This document shows, one piece after another, positions 37,988 to 48,793 of a DNA stretch of 64,000 nt. The stretch is from Cladorhizidae sp. MBARI D1340-BT2 (Eukaryota; Porifera; Demospongiae; Poecilosclerida; Cladorhizidae). The DNA is taken from NCBI GenBank assembly GCA_028752905.1, contig JAQNBH010000002.1, positions 19,581,041 to 19,645,040 on the forward strand. The letters run 5' to 3'. Under the pieces are notes generated by a model. It saw only the letters and a program-made list of their open reading frames with translations, was not told the origin of the DNA and searched no databases. How positions within the stretch are numbered: the stretch's first letter is position 1; each line of letters opens with the position of its first letter. Both the position numbers and the translations under genes were made by a program.

Positions 37988-38138
37988 TTGTTCCTGTCAG
38001 TTTGGCTGTCATTTGTGTATTTGGACAGCGCCCTCTAAGTGTCTGGTTTGTGTGCTCATTCTGGCCATTTGTTTCTGGATGGTATGCAGAACACATCATT
38101 CGCTTCAACCCAAAGGCAGCAAAGATGAAATAATTTAC
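37988..38138 (-). pseudogene. Integrase exon 6: catalytic Glu region
   Basis: Begins VNYFIFAAFGLKRMM, continues AYHPETNGQNEHTNQTL and ends at a strong donor (AACAA|GTAAGT). The expected acceptor reads GG instead of AG. A one-base shift near 38024 changes frame; beyond it YTNDSQTDRNK, typical of the family, is readable. Confidence 0.65.
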
Positions 38139-38376
38139 CCGAGTTGGAAAAGCAAAACAGCATGAAATAGATACCAAGTATAATGAACACTATACTATGT
38201 TACTAATAACATTCACTGTAAAAAGAAGCCATCTGCGTAGTAGTTATGGAGAAGAGATGAGTTGTCTGACCACCACTCCTAACTAAAATCTAACATTGAG
38301 AAATCCTGAATTGAATTCTTATTTAGCATTTATTATGCATCTTGAATGTTAAAAATATTTAAGACTTGTCACTAAC

Positions 38377-38465
38377 CTGGTTAATAAATTCACGGCACTG
38401 GTCCATGATCATTTTCCTTGGAGGACCATAACTGTAGATGAGCTCAAGTATCACTTTAGCAACAT
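38377..38465 (-). CDS. Integrase exon 5: second catalytic Asp
   Basis: An 89-nt exon between a TGCTGCAG acceptor and a CAG|GTTAGT donor. It encodes VAKVILELIYSYGPPRKMIM followed by DQCREFINQ, with the second catalytic Asp. Family members usually have Gly where Cys stands here. The upstream joint is one base out of the phase I can find in exon 4. Confidence 0.75.
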
Positions 38466-38719
38466 CTGCAGCACACTTTGACTTAAAAAAGGGGGGACTA
38501 CACCTGAAAAACTTTGGATTTTTTTAATTGTTTTTTTTATCCGTTCAAACTGTTGCTGTACATATCTACTAGCCAATTATAAAGTTTTAGAGCTATTGGA
38601 TGCTCCATTTCAAAGTTATGATGGGTTTTGTCCATGCAATTTCTCATTTATTTGAAGAGAAACCAACAAGAACACTAAAGGGGGGGGACAGCAGCATTTT
38701 TAAAATTAAAACAAATAAA

Positions 38720-39348
38720 CTTGTGGTTACCACTTTATAGCTCCGTAGATTCTGTAAACTTCATGGTACGGACTTGATATATAGCTCAAAAGATAGGTCT
38801 CTCTTTTTGTGCTCTCTGTTGATACTAAAGTATATTTCATAGGTATAACTATAGCCTAGTTACTAGACCTAAAGTGGAGGGAACCTCAAAAACCTGAAGG
38901 CCTGAACTGGCAGCTTAAATATCTCCAGATTGCCAAGAGAGTTGAAATTAGCACTCTATTCAATGAGTGTTTTCATAAGGCGCTAAAATGTAAGTACATG
39001 GTCAAGCGCGCGGGTAGAAAATGAGTTTTATGGATTATTAACGAAATTCATTTTCCACCCTCACGCTTGACCACGTAATTTTAACGCCCAATAAAAAACA
39101 CTCAGTAGTAGCTAATTTGAACTCTCTAGCACTTGGCAACCAGGAGATATTTATGCTGCCAGTTCAGGCATTAAGGTTTTTGAGGTTCCCTCCACTTGTA
39201 GCTCCTGTAACTTGGCTATAGTTATACCTATGAAAAATATTTTAGTATCAACAGAGAGCACACAGAGAGATCTATCTTTTGAGCTATATATCAAGTCCAT
39301 ACCATGAAGTTTACGGAATCTGTGGAGTTATAAAGTGGTAACCGCAAG
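38720..39348. mobile_element. Foldback (long inverted repeat) MITE, 629 bp
   Basis: The left end CTTGTGGTTACCACTTTATA and the inverted right end CTTGCGGTTACCACTTTATA continue as imperfect arms of about 280 bp each. They meet at a central hairpin around TGGTCAAGCGCGCGGGTAGA (about 39001-39070). No coding capacity. It sits in the intron between integrase exons 4 and 5. Related copies or fragments lie at 15550-15848, 37755-37850 and 41225-41576. Confidence 0.85.
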
Positions 39349-39974
39349 AAGAAAAAAGGGGGAAAATACATGTGGGTCACTCTCCCCACAAAAATGCAAC
39401 TGTCCCTCCTTCAACACATATTGCCAGGAATTTTGAAAATCTATTTTGTTCTGATTTTGCGGCGAACATAACCTTGCCACACTTGACTCAATTTCAATAT
39501 TTGAGGATTCATTTGAGAGCTCTTTTAGTGATCTGTGATATAATGGTTTGATTTTTTTAATACTTTAAGCATTGCCGAGTTATGGTGATTAGAAGAGGTG
39601 ACTGTCACAGATTTTGCGTTTATTTTGTATGGTTGGGAATGAAATGCCTTAGAACTAATGAACAGGAGATGTGTTGAAAAATATGCCTCCGTTATATCAC
39701 AGCTAAATGTCTTGGTAAGCTACAAACCAAATTTGGGCATCTGTAGACCAGGCACTTGACTTGGGAATTATCCTCGCCGCAGTTTAGGGGTGAATTTTTG
39801 GAGTGACTCTGGCCTTTTTGGATGTATCTTCTAAGAAAATGTGCCTATATAGACATTTCATATATTGTCTTAAAGCACACAGAATGAGCAACAAGTTAGT
39901 ATCAAAAGTATCTTCACAGAAGAAAGGGAGGGAAAGTTATGATGGCTACAAAAATGCGTTCAAATTTTGTTGGT
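39349..39974. other. Non-coding, integrase intron
   Basis: Together with 38480-38700 this flanks the foldback element and may be parts of an older repeat (both have G-runs at the junction). No exon recognised. Confidence 0.35.
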
Positions 39975-40098
39975 TTCAGGTGTAGTGGGATGAGCAAACA
40001 CCCACTTTGTGAAAAGGTCAGTCACAGTGCAGACATATCTGTGGCCTTTATCGGTAGCTGCAAATGGGCCAATCAGGTTAATGTCCAGAGTCTCCCAT
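39975..40098 (-). CDS. Integrase exon 4: first catalytic Asp
   Basis: The acceptor is TATTAAAG and the first base completes an Arg codon split with exon 3. Encodes WETLDINLIGPFAATDKGHR then YVCTVTDLFTKWVFAHP. The Asp of LDIN is the first catalytic residue and FTKW is a family hallmark. The 3' end is uncertain because no donor in the right phase is visible. Confidence 0.75.
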
Positions 40099-40519
40099 CT
40101 TTAATATAAAGATACAAAACAAAACAAAAAACACAGTTATTATACTCAAACTCCTCTTATCTGGATAGGCACTGTCCTAATTCAGAAACAGGGAACAACC
40201 CCACATTCTCCCCAATATTGATGATTTGCCTTGAATTTTGTACTTGCACTGTACATGTACATGCTGCACATGTGCAATGACTGAACACAGTTATTTTAAA
40301 AAGAAATGATGGTATTTGCCTCAGTGATTCCTGTCTCATCCGAGCTGCATTGTCATGCCATTTCTTCACAAGAATTTCTTTTTGAGGACCACGTGATACA
40401 CATTGATTGTGCAATGTGCAGGTGCCTAGTAGACAGACGTTCCCAGATGTGGGGTGTGTGGATGAAGGGCATATATGTTCATGTGATTTGCATGGGACAT
40501 GCAGTATAAAATCAGTGAC

Positions 40520-40602
40520 CTGTTGGAAACTTTGATGGGATGTAGCTCTGTTGCAATGGTCTTAATCTGCTCCAATTTTTGGCACTGCTGACAAGTGGAT
40601 AT
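40520..40602 (-). CDS. Integrase exon 3: CxxC of the H2C2 domain
   Basis: An 83-nt exon between a GTTTTTAG acceptor and an AACAG|GTCACT donor. Encodes ISTCQQCQKLEQIKTIATEL then HPIKVSN. It joins in phase 0 to exon 2 (DVYSW) and completes the zinc-binding HHCC module. The ELHPIKV linker before the core is typical. Confidence 0.8.
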
Positions 40603-42473
40603 CTAAAAACACAATAAAATGACAGTAGTTTCATGAGGCAAGATTTTGATATATTACATGTTATGAGCAAACCAGGATTTGAACAATTCACAGATTTCCC
40701 ACACTAATACTGGTCCACACATTGAGCAAGAAACTCATAGATTGTCCACAGTGACACGAACTATACTTTAAGGAGAAACTTATCAACTGTCTGCTCAAAA
40801 CACGTATGTTGGAAACACTGTCAATACATAAGATGATCCACACTTCATACTTAGAGCTTACTATACTAGGCCAGAAATAAATGTAAGAGAGGAATACCAA
40901 TGTCATGTGTATGACGTGTATATATATAATTAATCCATAGCACATTTTTATAAATGGGTAGTGTTCAGGTTCAGGGATCCATAACAGCCTGTCCTAACAG
41001 GGCAGGGTTTCCCAAAGAATTGCTAACAAAGGTCACAAACAGCAACCAATGGTTGGCTCCAATGGCCCACTACTTGCTGCTGTCTGGGTAAGACATGAGG
41101 AGTATATACTTCATGTCTACCATTCATGTGCCAGAGCCTCCACTTGGATCCACATGCACCATGGAGAGGAACACACTGGTGCCCAGGAAGACAAGCTTTG
41201 CCCTCCCTGCTTACCTGATTACTAGTGGGAGTGTTTTCAGGGGGAAAAATTTCCCACCCGCACGCTTGACCGAGTATTTAAGGTTTTAGCACCTAATGAA
41301 AACACTCATTGCGTAGAGTAGAGCTTCCTCTAGCCACAGGTGCTAATTTGAACTCGAACACTTTGCAATCTGGAGATATTTATGCAGAGCCACAGGCATT
41401 TAGGTTTTGAGGTACCCCCACTTTAGCTCCAGTAACTTGCTATCGTTATATCTATGGGGAAAAAATTAGTATCAAAAGAGAGCACAGAGAGAGACCTATC
41501 TTTTAAGCTATATATGAAGTCCATACAATGACGTTTACATAATCTACGGAGCTATAAACTGGTAACCACAAGTACTTGATTTTTAAATTAAAAAATGGTC
41601 CTGTCCCTCCTCAAGCGTATGGGATGCAACATGATGCAATGCATCGCATTACGATGCAACCTCATGTTCACAATCGACACGTCATGTTACAATCGTTGCC
41701 GTGCAAGCGATGCGTCTATTGTTGAACCAGCCTTTAGATTATTGAGTATATTGTATAGCACACTTGGAATGATGCACTCTGTACAGTAATTTTAATCAAC
41801 TGATTGCCTCTTGATTTACACCTTGTTTACAAGTACATGTTATGCTTTTCATTAGATTTTTAGAGGGCTTGTCAGCAGTAAAACCTCTCTGTAGCCATAT
41901 ATTCTCTTGGATTGATAATAGTGAGTGAAGATCCATGGATGTGACATTTGCTGGCAGTGCATACTACAGATGTGTACCATACACCAGAGTTTTAGAGTTG
42001 ACCTGTTTTGATCTAAAACATGTACAGTACTGTATTACCACATTCCAGTATTACCACATCCCAGCACCTATAGTAACTTCAGAGAACATATATTCATTTT
42101 TTCTCCTTTAAGGAATGCTGCCCCCTCAGTTCATTATAACATTGCCCACCACCCGACACCCTTATTTGAATTTCTGAACGAAACATCGATATTAGCATAA
42201 ACGATCATGACAAATTCTATATAGTGTTAAACAAAGTTTGTTTTTTTAACTTTGAGTAAAAATAGTCCAGCTTGTTTCCAGCTTGTTTCATAACAAAGGG
42301 AAGCTGTCTTCTGGATCACTTGGTCCATCACCACTTAGAGATGACAGCTGCATGCAGTGATAAGCCATGGACAGCTGCATGCAGTGACTGAGATATCCAT
42401 AGGTCACCACAAAACTACCATTTTTTCAAGCTGGGCCACTTATTATATCAATAAACAACAAAATGGGCACTAA
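40603..42473. other. Intron sequence upstream of the piggyBac insertion
   Basis: Part of the 8.7-kb intron. It contains a partial foldback copy at 41225-41576 (hairpin core near 41260, outer arm near 41500-41570) and, near 41630-41715, a short tract of GATGCAACATGATGCAATGC-type repeats. No exon. Confidence 0.5.
41225..41576. repeat. Foldback element, half copy
   Basis: It shares the core (CACGCTTGACC), the inner arm (GGAGATATTTATGC) and the outer arm (TCCATACAATGACGTTTACA) with 38720-39348. The other outer arm is missing. Confidence 0.75.
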
Positions 42474-42574
42474 CTCTTTGACGGATGGTACGCAAATAAT
42501 TAAAGCATCACCGTGGTCGGCCAAATAAACAAATTTTTAATAAGACCCTGCGGCATGTTCGGGAGGATATCTGA

Positions 42575-43255
42575 CAGTCTAAGCGTTTCTAAGGCACCAA
42601 AACAAGTAACAGCCTTCAGCACTATCTAATTTTGCCATAGAAACAGTTTGCTATAACGGAGAGGGGTGAAAGCTAGTGCTAAACAGAGATGAAAGAGCGC
42701 CTAAACTCTAGCTTTTTACCTTGGCCTCCAGGTAGCAGCTATTGGATTCAATCATCAGCGAAGAGCAAATCTAAGCTTTACTGGTGCCAATTCCCAGTTT
42801 CTGCATGAATTGTAACTCGTTCGGAAACGTAGTGTCAATTTTCATACCCTTCAATTTGGGGTCACGCCCTTTCTTTGTCAGCAAGATTTGTAATTATTGA
42901 ACGGAAGGAAGTGGTGACTAATAGGCGGTAGACCATCCGAGATGGATCCTCTACAAAACTGAGCCGTCCCAGGTTAGTGATGAAGCTGTTTTGGGACTAG
43001 TTAGAGCTACCTGATCAATCTTAGATTACTAACACACTGGTGTAATAGGTGAGGAAAGCTGTACTAAACCGAGTTGGTCGTTGCGTAGGATCTATCAGCT
43101 ACTTTAGCATCTGAGGTAGAAGCTTTTGAATTAGATGGTCAGCTAACATCACATTCAAGCTTTACTAGCTCCAATTAAATTCCAGTTTGTGCGTGAATTG
43201 CAGCATTTGGGTCACACCCTTTCTTTGTCAGCAATTATTGAACGGAAGGAAGTGG
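42575..43255. repeat. piggyBac internal tandem repeats, units 1 and 2
   Basis: The unit is about 340 bp, running from ATAGGCGGTAGACCATCCGA to GAAGGAAGTGGTG. Unit 2 (42918-43255) is close to units 3 and 4 beyond the LINE. Unit 1 (about 42575-42917) is diverged but keeps the AAGCTTTACT.G..CCAATT and CACGCCCTTTCTTTGTCAGC parts. Confidence 0.8.
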
Positions 43256-45455
43256 TGAATATTAGAGATGGGAGAAGTGGGTGGGCATGAGCTGGGTATG
43301 TGTGAAGAAGTAAGCTGGGAAGAAGTAGTAGAGGTATTAAAGTGTTTGAAGAGAGGAAAGGCACCAGGCCCTGATGGAATGTTGAATGAGATGCTGATGT
43401 ATGGAGGTAGAAGGTTGGTGGAAGTGATGGTGCAGGTGATGAATGTGGTGATGAGGATTGAGTGCTGCCCAGTGGACTGGAAGAGGAGTTTACTAGTACC
43501 TCTCCACAAGGATGGTGACGAGGATGAAGTAGGGAATTATAGGGGAATTTCATTGTGTTGTAATGTGGTGAAGGTGTTTGCGAGAGTGTTGGCAAGGAGG
43601 TTGGGAGTGTTCGCTGAGGATAATATTTTGACGGAAGCACAAGGAGGATTTAGGAGACAGAGGAGATGTTCAGACCAGTGGTTGGTGTTAAGAGGAGTTT
43701 GTGAAGTGAGGAAGAGCGAGAAAAAAGCTTCATATCTGGCTTTCCTGGATATAAGTAAGGCATATGACAGTGTGTGGAGGGAGGGACTGTGGCAGAAGTT
43801 GAGGCAGTATGGAGTAGAAGAGAAGCTTGTGAGGACATGTGTAGGATTGTATAGTGGGGTGGAGACGACGGTGGTATTGAATGGAAGGAGGTCAAGGTGG
43901 TTCACTGTGGAGAATGGACTTAGGCAGGGATGTCCTTTGTCTCCACTTCTTTTCAATATATATCTGATGGGAATGGCGGAGGAATTGGAGAGAGCTGAGC
44001 TAGGAGTCAAAGTGGAAGGCTGCTGGTGTGGGGCACTCATGTATGCAGATGATGTAGTTCTTCTGGCTGACTCAGGGGTGGAACTGCAAGCTATGTTGGA
44101 TGTGGTACAGGCGTATGTGTTAAGGTGGAAGATGAAATTTAATAGCAAGAAGAGCAAGGTCATGGTAGTAGGGAAGAAGGAATCAGAAGTGCATTGGAGG
44201 ATTGGTGAGGAGATATTGGAAGAGGTCAAAGAATTCAAGTACTTAGGAATATGGTTTGATAGGAAGCTAAGGGGTAATGTTCAGTTAGAGAAGATGGCAA
44301 AGAAGGCAGAAGAGTGGGTTGGAAAGGTAATATGGATGAGTAGAGTGAATGGGCAGGTGGAAGTAGACAGAGGAAGAATGGTGTGGGAGTTTCTAGCGAG
44401 ACCCAGTATGGAGCATGCAGCCGAAGTGTGGTGGACAGGAGGACGGAATGCTCGCAAGAAGTTGGAGTCAGCACAGATGAGAGTGGGTAGGAGACTGTTG
44501 GGGGCAAGTGATACAGTAGCAGGAGTGGCAATACGGGGAGATATGGGGTGGAGGAAGCTAGAGGAGAGGAGGGAAGAGATGAAGGTTTTGTTTGGCAAGA
44601 GATTAGAGGTGTTGGAACAGAGCAGATTGGTTAAAGTTGTTGTAAATAAACTACGAGAGGATGGAGGAATTGGATGGTGGGAAGAATATGATATCTTGAG
44701 GAGAAAGTACAAGATAAACAACGAGGCTGGGTCAGTGCGCAAGTGGAAGGGGAAAGTGAAGGTGAGAAATGAGAAGGACTGGGAGGAGGAAGTAGACGGG
44801 AAAAGTACGCTGAATTATTATAAATTGGCAAAGAATGGTGCAGGGGTGGAGAGGTATGTGAGGGCCATGCATGGTCAGGAAGGTGTGCGGCTGCAATTTC
44901 GACTGAGGACTGCATCAGCTGGGTTGTTAGAGGATAAGAAGAGATGTGGGATAGTTAGGGATGAGAGGTGTATAATGTGTGATAGTGGAGCAGGGGAGGA
45001 TGTGGAACATTTCTTGGTGACATGCGGGGAATTTGAGAGGGATCGGCTGGTTCTGATAGATGAGGTACGCAGAATTGCAGGGGCAAGACAGTGGCTGGAT
45101 GAATTAAGAAGAGTGAGTAAGGATGGAAAGGTGGCATTGCTTTTGGGGAAAGATGTGGAGGGAGTAAGTGATGCAGTGATGGAGGAGGTGGGCGAGTGTG
45201 TTATGTTTTGTGTAGGGAAGTGGTGGCAGAGGAGAAAGGAATTGCTGTATGGTCAGCTGAGGAATGATCTTTGGTCCACTCCTGTCCCCCCCTTCCTGAG
45301 CAGCGGGACACTCGTAACTTAATATTGTGGATAATTGTATTAATTAAGTACTGTTGACTTCGTTTTAAAATTGTTATTAGGTTAGTTACTAAATAGTTTC
45401 ACACTGTGCTGTATTATATATGTGATGGCCTTAACAGGCTCAGCAATAGCAACAT
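43256..45455 (+). mobile_element. 5'-truncated non-LTR retrotransposon (LINE)
   Basis: It interrupts the piggyBac internal repeat precisely between GTGGTGAA and ATAGGCGGTAG, the sequence that forms an uninterrupted unit junction near 45820. Only the RT-containing half of the element is present; no endonuclease domain precedes it, as expected for 5' truncation at insertion. The 3' untranslated part (45323-45455) ends without a poly-A tail. No clear target duplication was seen. Confidence 0.75.
43268..45322 (+). CDS. LINE reverse transcriptase, 684 codons, open
   Basis: Reverse transcriptase of a non-LTR retrotransposon, which would copy element RNA into a nicked target. Visible RT blocks: APGPDG (about residue 33), ILTEAQGGFRRQRRCSDQW (about 120), AFLDISKAYDSVWREGL with the first catalytic Asp (about 157), GLRQGCPLSPLLFNIYL (about 217), and YADDVVLLADS with the two further Asp (about 259). 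KFKYLGIW-type and KWW motifs follow. A C-terminal zinc-knuckle-like CIMC...GEDVEHFLVTC (about 567-590) resembles zf-RVT. No stop or frameshift occurs in 684 codons, so this copy is young compared with its relict at 16860-17510. The N-terminus is truncated; the Met at 43268 is just the first in frame. The clade is not assigned. Confidence 0.9.
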   Translation: MGEVGGHELGMCEEVSWEEVVEVLKCLKRGKAPGPDGMLNEMLMYGGRRLVEVMVQVMNVVMRIECCPVDWKRSLLVPLHKDGDEDEVGNYRGISLCCNVVKVFARVLARRLGVFAEDNILTEAQGGFRRQRRCSDQWLVLRGVCEVRKSEKKASYLAFLDISKAYDSVWREGLWQKLRQYGVEEKLVRTCVGLYSGVETTVVLNGRRSRWFTVENGLRQGCPLSPLLFNIYLMGMAEELERAELGVKVEGCWCGALMYADDVVLLADSGVELQAMLDVVQAYVLRWKMKFNSKKSKVMVVGKKESEVHWRIGEEILEEVKEFKYLGIWFDRKLRGNVQLEKMAKKAEEWVGKVIWMSRVNGQVEVDRGRMVWEFLARPSMEHAAEVWWTGGRNARKKLESAQMRVGRRLLGASDTVAGVAIRGDMGWRKLEERREEMKVLFGKRLEVLEQSRLVKVVVNKLREDGGIGWWEEYDILRRKYKINNEAGSVRKWKGKVKVRNEKDWEEEVDGKSTLNYYKLAKNGAGVERYVRAMHGQEGVRLQFRLRTASAGLLEDKKRCGIVRDERCIMCDSGAGEDVEHFLVTCGEFERDRLVLIDEVRRIAGARQWLDELRRVSKDGKVALLLGKDVEGVSDAVMEEVGECVMFCVGKWWQRRKELLYGQLRNDLWSTPVPPFLSSGTLVT

Positions 45456-46165
45456 TAAATCATAGGCGGTAGATCGTTCGAGATGGATCCTCTACAAAAC
45501 TGAGCCGTCCCAGCTTAGTTGATGAAGCTGTTTTGTGACTAGTTAGCTACCTGATCAATCTTAGATTACTAACACACTGGTGCAATAGGGGAGGAAAGCT
45601 GTACTAAACCGAGTTGGTCGTTGCATAGGGTCTATCAGCTACCTTAGCGTCTGAGGTAGAAGCTTTTGAATTAGATAGTCAGCTAACATCACGTCCAAGC
45701 TTTACTAGCTCCAATTCCAGTTTGTGGGTGAATTGTAGCTTATCTTGCCTGTATCATAATTCAAATTTTCTTTCTTTGTCAGAAAAATTTCTAATTATTG
45801 CCCAGAAGGAAGTGGTGAAATAGGCGGGAGATCGTTCGAGATGGATCCTCTATGAAACTGAACCGTCCCAGAGCGTCCCAGGTTTGTTGATGAAGCTGTT
45901 TTGTGACTAGTTAGCTACCTGATCAATCTTAGATTACTAACACACTGGTGCAATAGGGGAGGAAAGCTGTACTAAACCGAGTTGGTCGTTGCGTAGGGTC
46001 TATCAGCTACCTTAGCGTCTGAGGTAGAAGCTTTTGAATTATATGGTTAGCTAACATCATATCCAAGCTTTACTAGCTACAATTCCAATTTGTGCTGCCT
46101 GTATCTCAATTCAAATTTGGGTCACACCCTTTCTTTATAAGCCAAATTTCTAATTATTACCCGTT
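45456..46165. repeat. piggyBac internal tandem repeats, units 3 and 4
   Basis: Two copies (about 45457-45818 and 45819-46165) of the unit also at 42918-43255. All contain GAGATGGATCCTCTA, AGTTGGTCGTTGC and CTGAGGTAGAAGCTTTTGAA. The copies differ by scattered substitutions and short indels. Confidence 0.9.
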
Positions 46166-46817
46166 TGGTAGTGGTGTCAAATACAAGCTGTCAATAGACC
46201 CATCCTTTACATAGCTGAGCTGTCACAGGTTAGATGACAAAATAGTATTGACAAAATAGTGTTGTGTCTATATCCTAACTGATCATTCTTTTTACCGACT
46301 AAATAAGATGTTAGCTAACTGATTAATTTTTAGTGGCCAAACAATTATTTTTGTGTGTTGATGCTAACCAATCTTAGCTGACTAAACTGACTAGACAAGT
46401 TACATTCTCTCGTGTCAAATCAAGAGCTATAGAATGCTTGCTGTTAGTTTATCAACAGTTAGCATCGATTATGATGAACTAATTTTATTTGCAATTTTGA
46501 TTTTGACCTACAGCTATTCTTTGTAAAAGGAACTCAATGCTCTTATGAAGGTTTGTTAGTTGTTTTGAGGGTGGAAGAGAGGATTACAGTTGGTGCAACT
46601 ATTTGGTCTTCAACTGTCTTCTCTCTGTGTGACAAGTTCAGAGATGACATCACTAGGTCACAATGACATCAACAGTTTACAGGTGAAGGTGAGAGAGTAA
46701 TTGTCAGCCTTGTCTCTTCTATTTGTAGGTCAAAGTAAAGCAATGACTGGTTGACTAAATTGTCAGTCATTCACATCAAAAGTTTCACAAGTAAAGTATC
46801 ATAAGTGCATGGTAATT
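46166..46817. other. piggyBac 3' flank of the transposase gene
   Basis: Non-coding sequence between the internal repeats and the transposase stop codon. No further domain. Confidence 0.5.
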
Positions 46818-48793
46818 CTATGAATAGTTAAGTTTGGTGTGGTAGTCCTCCATGCAGTTTAGCATGTGCAAAGGTGTTTTGCATCTATACATAGTTTGTG
46901 ATCTTTTTTTCCTTGCTCTGCACACCTCACAGATTGGTCGACCTCCAAATGGAGTATCCTTGGGGATTTCCTCAGGAAATGGCCTTTCGGTGAGTCGGAG
47001 TGGTAGTTCTTTAGCTGTGGATCTTTTTCTTTCCAGATTGGCGTGGCAATGCCCCTCTAGTAGTCCTTTGGCTACTTCTATTCTGAATTCCATCTGGGTA
47101 AGTGGCTTGTTGGTGGCAGTGTTGTGCAAGATATGTGGGGAATAGATCGAGAAGATGGTAGAAAACCCTCTTCCACCATTTTTTGGATCTATGAGCGTAC
47201 CCATAGTAGAGGACCATTTGGTCAGACCAGTCAACGCCACCCATATATTGGTTGTATTCTTCTACCATGTGGGGTTTGCATATCGATTCTAGTCCCCCAG
47301 GAACACTTCTTGTCCTCCTCCTCTTCTCTACCATTTCACCTGAATGGCACGTTGAAATCATCTGGACTACCCGTTTGTCCCTCCACTTTAGGCAGGTAGT
47401 GCTTGTATCATCGATCTTTTCAGTGTACACCTCGCCTTAAAAAAAAAGAGTCATCATCATTATTACATACTAAATTATTTTACATACTATACATACTAAA
47501 TTATTGTTTTAATGTCACCTTTGTCTAGGTTTTTGGACTTGAAGGATGCATATAGCCCCCTTGCATTAGCCCGCAATGTCCCACAAGCTTCAAACCCAAG
47601 GCTGTTTAGGTGAGGTATGGACAAGTAAAAATTATCCGTGTAAATATGGTACCCCATATTACAGATATTTTTCACTAGTGATGTCACAACTCTATATGCC
47701 AGACCTTTCCGAGGTCGGTCATGATGTTCTTTGCCTATGTCATAAAAATAGGTAAGTACATACCTTGTCTTTTGAAGAAATTGATGTATATACATTTTGA
47801 AATGCTTCTATGACTAGGGTAAGAAATGGCCGGATTTTGTAAAGCTTGTCATAGTTATCGCTGGACCGATCTGGTTGGTTTTGGTTGTCGTTCGAATGAA
47901 AATATTTCATGAGAAGCTCAAACCTACGCCCCGACATGATAGAACTAAAGTTTCCAGAACAAAACAGCCATTTTGTACTCCAGTGAGACCTGCACATGTG
48001 TGTAAATAAATAACACATTCAATTTGAAAGTGTAATTCATTACCTCAATATAGGAAATCCAACAATTCCCATTCCGATTACTACAGCGAGCAGTGGCTCA
48101 AGCTCATCTCTTGTCATGGGATTGCGTAGCCAATCATTTCCCCTCGCGTACACATGCTCCTCCATATAGTCTCTCTGAGTGCCGAGTTGTTGTTGAGCAT
48201 ACCTGTTTATGTATGATCTATATATAAATATCATGTGATTGAAACATTTGGTGTTACCTTGTAGATTCTTCAAAGATTATGTCCAACACAGCTGGTGTGA
48301 AGAACAGGTGAAAGAAATCTACTGACTGTTTCCCAGTCATGTCTAAGTTCAGTCCTGGAGTTGTTGTACAATGGACAATCTTTTATTAAAAAAATATATA
48401 AATATATTTTATATTATTTGAATAACCTGTGAAATCCTGAACAGAACCAGAGGAATTTGTTGGAGTAGGGCAGGGTGGGGGAGTGGCTGAGGCAGTCCGA
48501 GTTGGAGGAATGGGGGGAGTAGCTAAAAACGAAGGTGAAATAGAGTTTGCAGTAGCTTGATACGAGGTCCCAGCAGTGTCCAGTCCCACCACAGGTCTAC
48601 TGCGAGGTATGCAGTTGGAGTCGGGCTCCGTTTGGTCGTCAATAAAAATGTTTTCGTCTGGAAAAAGACTTTCATCTTCGTTAACATAACCGTCAAACTC
48701 GCTGTCGGGGTCATCGCTTTGAAGGGCATCAAAATAGTCCAACAGAAACTGTGGGTCAGAGGAAATAATATACTCCACTCGTTTCTCTGCCAT
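46818..48793 (-). pseudogene. piggyBac transposase, six exons, broken
   Basis: Start Met at 48793, followed by an acidic N-terminus. Exons: 48793-48427, 48354-48258, 48202-48044, 47989-47764, 47734-47519 and 47435-46818. Phases agree at nearly all joints. Recognisable parts: FFHLFFTPAVLDIIFEEST; NRYAQQ; GMGIVGFPILR | SHWS; SGRRFELLMKYFHSND; YHIYTDNFYLS (second catalytic Asp); EYNQYMGGVDWSDQM (third catalytic Asp); and a C-terminal cysteine-rich domain (CEVCRARKKRSQTMYRC... LNC...YH). The segment expected between exons 4 and 5, which bears the first catalytic Asp (DE..i.FKGR), is absent, and only 29 nt separate these exons. A one-base frameshift near 47145 precedes SPHILHNTATNKP. Transposition activity from this copy is therefore not expected. 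Confidence 0.85.

Noticed and set aside
43212..44915. Long Ser/Pro/Leu-rich minus-strand frames (81-233 codons)
   Set aside because: They are complements of the LINE RT frame, whose purine-rich coding strand leaves the other strand poor in stops.
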